Shown here one piece after another: positions 61,228 to 64,000 of a stretch of 64,000 bases of DNA. The first letter of the stretch is position 1. Each line of letters starts with the position of its first letter. The notes under the pieces are model-generated. The model was not told the origin of the DNA and made no database searches. It saw nothing but the letters and a program-made list of their open reading frames with translations. Source of the stretch: MTP4 sp052056915 (GTDB taxonomy: Archaea; Halobacteriota; Methanosarcinia; Methanosarcinales; Methanosarcinaceae); assembly GCF_052056915.1 (NCBI RefSeq), contig NZ_CP195119.1, positions 2,790,001-2,854,000 of the forward strand. Reading direction: 5' to 3'. Both the position numbers and the translations under genes were made by a program.

Positions 61228-62773
61228 TTTAAAAAGTAACTATTCAGGGTATAGTTAGCGGTGCTCCGCTGAGCACCGCTAGAATAGCCTCTATAACTGA
61301 CAGATTGTTCTTCCTGATAGTAGAAATATAAGCTCTAATTCTGCAGAAAGCTAGCGCTCCTTGTACGCTTCTGAAAGTTCCTGATATTTTCTGCTGTAAC
61401 TTCATCATCCTGACATCTCTTTCTGCCAGATTATTCTCAAATGGAACTCTAAGGTCTTTAAGGAATCTCAGTATCTGTTCTTTGTATTTTATGAACCTAT
61501 CAAGAAGATTCCTTGCTTTGGTTTTAGGATTCTTACCTCGTGTTCCTTGTTTTTCAGGGTTTAGAGAAGGTGGATTTTCTTCAATCCCTTTCATGACGAT
61601 AGCATCGAACCTTTCTTCAAACGCTTTGACTTGCTCAAAGTCTAACTGTCTAACTTGCTCTTTGCACTCATCAGTATACCTTTTCATCTCATTGAAGAGT
61701 TCATTCATCTCTTTGGCCCATTGCTGTTTATAATTCTCTTCAATTCCAGTGAGTTCTCTCTGGAGATGAGCATTGCAAAGTGCATGTTCACATTCATAAC
61801 TGTTGTACGGTTTCCAGCCGTCATGAACTGCTACCCCATTAAATTCCGGAAGAATTCCCATGTAATCCATTGCTTCGGCTCCTCTTTTTGGGTGAGGAAG
61901 ATAACAGGTATATTTGTCAGTTGAAGCTACGTGAAGCCACTGTCTTTTTCCTTTGATTCTCATTCCAGTTTCATCACAATGGACTACAGGAGAAGTGATT
62001 ATCTTCTCCTTAATGTCATTTTCGAACTGTTCTAAATTCCGGAAACATTCGTTTTCTGCTCTTATTATGGTAGCGGGACAGATTTTTATCCCCATGATGT
62101 CTTCAAAAAACTCTGAAAGCCTTTCATATGGGATAAACTGGTAGTTTTTACAGTAAACCGCTGAAGCTAAAATATTAGGACCATACTGGACAGGATATTT
62201 CACTGATTCAGGAAAAGTAGCTTTACTTGTATTTCCGCAGTGAGGACAGGTCTTAATTTGACTTCGATGTTCCGTAACAATGAGATTTACGGGAGGAATA
62301 TCAAAAATCTGTCTTTTTTCATAAGCTTCAATACCAACATCCTCAAGAGTATTTCCGCATTCTCCACAGCAGTTTACAGAATGTTCTATGATCTAGTCAG
62401 GATCATTAACCATTTCAAGAGTAGTTCCCTGGTGACCTTCTTGACCTCCAGGTTTCTTTCCGCTCTTTTTGCGTCGACTCCTGGGATTAGGTTTTTCATG
62501 CAAAAAAACGTCAGTAGAAGGAGGTTTACTGCTATTTCGACTGTTTTGATTTAAGCGAGCTTCCAGAGCTTGCAACCTTTCACTAAGCTCTTTTATTTGA
62601 GATTCAAGACTCTCAATGTAAGCTACAATAACTTCAGGGTTTGAAGCACAGAGTGCAAGAATCTCCTCACGTTTCATAATCGCAAAAAGGAATCATGTTA
62701 TATTCAATTTTTCCTCGGAACGAGGAAAAATTGTGTAGCCTTTACAAGGCTATCTGAATAGTTACTTTAAAAA
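61228..62773. mobile_element. IS66-family insertion sequence with 8-bp target duplication
   Basis: Terminal inverted repeats GTAACTATTCAG (61236-61247) and CTGAATAGTTAC (62754-62765), flanked by the perfect 8-bp direct repeat TTTAAAAA (61228-61235, 62766-62773), the duplication size known for IS66. The element proper is 1530 bp and carries only the transposase. It landed 17 bp after the pelA stop codon. The perfect duplication implies a recent insertion. Confidence 0.9.
61244..62677 (-). CDS. tnpC: IS66 transposase with one in-frame UAG
   Basis: A single frame of 478 codons interrupted only at codon 95 by TAG (62393-62395). Upstream part: leucine-zipper-like helix (LESQIKELSERLQALEARLN), SSKPPSTD and GKKPGGQEGHQG as in IS66 TnpC. 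Downstream part: zinc finger (CGECG, CPHCG), DDE catalytic core (VVHCDETGMRIKGKRQWLHV; VAVHDGWKPYNSYECEHALC; ENNLAERDVRMMKL) and the C-terminal end. All catalytic acids are present. In Methanosarcina UAG can be read as pyrrolysine, so this may be one functional 477-residue protein; else it is a nonsense mutant. The stop codon overlaps the left repeat. Confidence 0.85.
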
Positions 62774-63240
62774 TTTAATTTTTTTCAGCTCGTTATTTAA
62801 ATATTTTTTCAGTTTATGCTTTTTTAAACAGTTCATTTAATCCTTTTTTTCTTTAATTAAGCGCTTCATACCGTCTTTTTTTTCAGGCCTTCTTTATTGA
62901 CTATTTGTATTTTTTGGTTTGTACTAATGTGATAATCCTTATCTGTTATTCATCCCCCATATATTTCTGCAAATATATTTCTCACTATTATTAATCTGTT
63001 CGCCAGTGGTGAGATTGGCGTACAATGGTGAGAATTGCATAAAATGATGGAACTGTATATAAAAATGTATAATTGTCGTTTTTAAAAACAAAACCCCTAC
63101 CAATAATATTCCTCGCTGTTGTCAATTCGTTAGCTTGTGGTGAGACTGGCGTCCAATTGTGAGGATACAGTACAAAGTGTATAAAATTTGTTTTTAAAGA
63201 CAAAAACCCCTAACAAAATAGAACAACGTGGAGTTGCGAC
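62774..63240. promoter_or_regulatory. S-layer gene upstream region with duplicated promoter
   Basis: Two diverged tandem copies of about 95-115 bp (62997-63110 and 63127-63220). Each has GTGGTGAGA(T/C)TGGCGT, GTGAG(A/G)AT, a TATA box (GTATATAAAAA at about 63054; GTATAAAATTT at 63179) and TTTTTAAA..ACAAAA..CCCCTA. The second copy sits close to the start codon. This may give two promoters for one strongly expressed gene. Confidence 0.6.
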
Positions 63241-64000
63241 ATGGAATTCAAGTTTTCAAAAATGATAGCGGTAGCTGTAGCCGGGCTTATGTTACTAACT
63301 CTTTTAAGCCCGTCAGCTTTCGCGGTTTCTATAACCAGAACCATTTCTTACGATACCAGCGAAACCTCTTCAAGTGGACTTGTATGGGATGCGACCACTT
63401 TTGAAGGTTTCTACTATTCTGTGAACAAGAACGTCAATTACCTCAACGACGGCTGGGGTGAAAGGCTCTACTTCCAGGAGGACGCCGACAGTGACAACGG
63501 GCCTCTCGGGGATGATGAAGACCCTGACAACAATATCATCGATGAAGGAGAACTTATCTACGCAATCACACCTTACACCAGCACCTACAAGCTCGTATCC
63601 GAACTCGGGCTTACTGTCGATGAGGTTCCTGCCGATGTAGGCGGTACCTGCTACTACGAAACCCCGTGGTTCGGCGTGCCTTACGTTGCCGTTGAAGGCG
63701 ATGCCACCCAGCTTGCCAGGCTCGTGTACAAGCAGGGCGGAAGTGACAAAAAGAATGTTAGGGCCGGAGAGAGCTGGGACCTTGGCTCTGGGTACAGCCT
63801 CGAGGTAAAGCAAGTCGATGTTGATGGTAACAAAGTCTGGTTCTCCCTTTGCAAGGACGGGGAAGAACTTGAGGACGGCATCATTAATGTTGACGGCACT
63901 GTCGAGAGCCAGACCTTCGTAGCCCGTGCTGATTTCGGTGACGATTCCGACCAGCTTTACTTTATGACCTACGTTGAGCAGGTCTTCCAGGGCAGCGTCG
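63241..64000 (+). CDS. S-layer protein, 3' partial
   Basis: 253 residues visible, open to the window end. Signal peptide MEFKFSKMIAVAVAGLMLLT then LLSPSAFA with predicted cleavage before VSITRT. The mature start fits the Methanosarcinales S-layer family (DUF1608-type): LVWDATTFEGFYYSVNKN, an acidic aspartate-rich loop (DADSDNGPLGDDEDPDNN), YYETPWFGVPYVAVEGD, LARLVYKQGGSDKK. Full members have two such domains and a C-terminal anchor, so about 400 more residues are expected. GGAG before the ATG (spacing about 8). Confidence 0.88.
   Translation, partial: MEFKFSKMIAVAVAGLMLLTLLSPSAFAVSITRTISYDTSETSSSGLVWDATTFEGFYYSVNKNVNYLNDGWGERLYFQEDADSDNGPLGDDEDPDNNIIDEGELIYAITPYTSTYKLVSELGLTVDEVPADVGGTCYYETPWFGVPYVAVEGDATQLARLVYKQGGSDKKNVRAGESWDLGSGYSLEVKQVDVDGNKVWFSLCKDGEELEDGIINVDGTVESQTFVARADFGDDSDQLYFMTYVEQVFQGSV

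Noticed and set aside
62393..62395. Reading the IS66 transposase as two separate genes
   Set aside because: Both parts are in one frame with only a UAG between them, and the second part has no start signal near the UAG; one gene with readthrough or a nonsense mutation is simpler.

Overview
The window looks like chromosomal DNA of a methanogenic archaeon of the Methanosarcina type. The signs are archaeal information-processing genes (TFB, Gar1, Nop10, aIF2-alpha, L44e, S27e, Gins51, PriS, RqcH, pelota), an archaeal isoprenoid pathway (isopentenyl phosphate kinase, type 2 IPP isomerase, GGPP synthase), a bacterial-type GroES/GroEL pair, a family-6 hypoxanthine-DNA glycosylase, an S-layer gene, TATA-box promoters with GGAGG/GGTGAT ribosome sites, an intron-containing tRNA-Trp, and long AT-rich intergenic spaces full of tandem repeats. 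Genus is inferred from gene content; no 16S rRNA is present.

Layout. 1-5573: isoprenoid genes (partial ipk, fni, GGPP synthase) with an archaeal RNase J, interrupted by a 1.4 kb gene-free space holding an 18-bp tandem repeat array. 6017-12904: ppdK (TTG start), gar1-tfb, a LysE-type exporter, trm5, a 30-residue membrane protein and tRNA-Thr(CGT). 13272-17149: a winged-helix regulator, a lipoprotein, then a mobile IscB RNA-guided nuclease with a strongly structured upstream region that fits an omegaRNA, followed by an HNH-like zinc protein. 17511-28105: DnaJ-type zinc miniprotein, AAA ATPase, DUF362 ferredoxin, regulator diverging from groES-groEL, an RNase H-like protein, a YhhQ-type transporter, an unknown protein and an aminotransferase. 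28172-34403: PEGA and choice-of-anchor-L surface proteins, tRNA-Trp with a 122-nt intron, a YggS-type protein and inorganic pyrophosphatase.

34567-38113 is a decayed type I restriction locus (hsdM and two hsdR 3' ends) that contains an eight-copy 67-bp palindromic satellite, a PRC-barrel gene and a DUF2683/RelE-like toxin-antitoxin pair with a perfect palindromic operator. 38290-45334 holds an Sm-like/TPR protein, a SWIM zinc-finger protein, ferredoxin, deoxyinosine glycosylase and a prepilin-type peptidase. 45629-47141 is a tRNA-Val gene with a 52-bp duplication of its 3' half bounding a 1.4 kb mini-island. 47376-49735 has membrane proteins and tRNA-Ser(CGA).

49804-56108 is mostly on the minus strand: priS-gins51, then L44e-S27e-aIF2alpha-nop10-PAC2-EndoQ. 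56200-57790 carries a candidate structured RNA and a HicBA module among inverted and direct repeats. 57789-61210 is an rqcH-pelA ribosome-rescue operon. It is followed by an IS66-family element with perfect 8-bp target duplication, whose transposase is interrupted only by one in-frame UAG, possibly a pyrrolysine codon. The window ends in an S-layer gene with a duplicated promoter region.

Themes that tie genes together: repair of deaminated bases (EndoQ with two PCNA-binding motifs, hypoxanthine glycosylase), H/ACA RNP parts (Gar1, Nop10), ribosome rescue (RqcH, pelota), and several layers of mobile DNA (IscB element and end-like palindromes, IS66, tRNA-Val insertion, broken restriction genes, two toxin-antitoxin modules).
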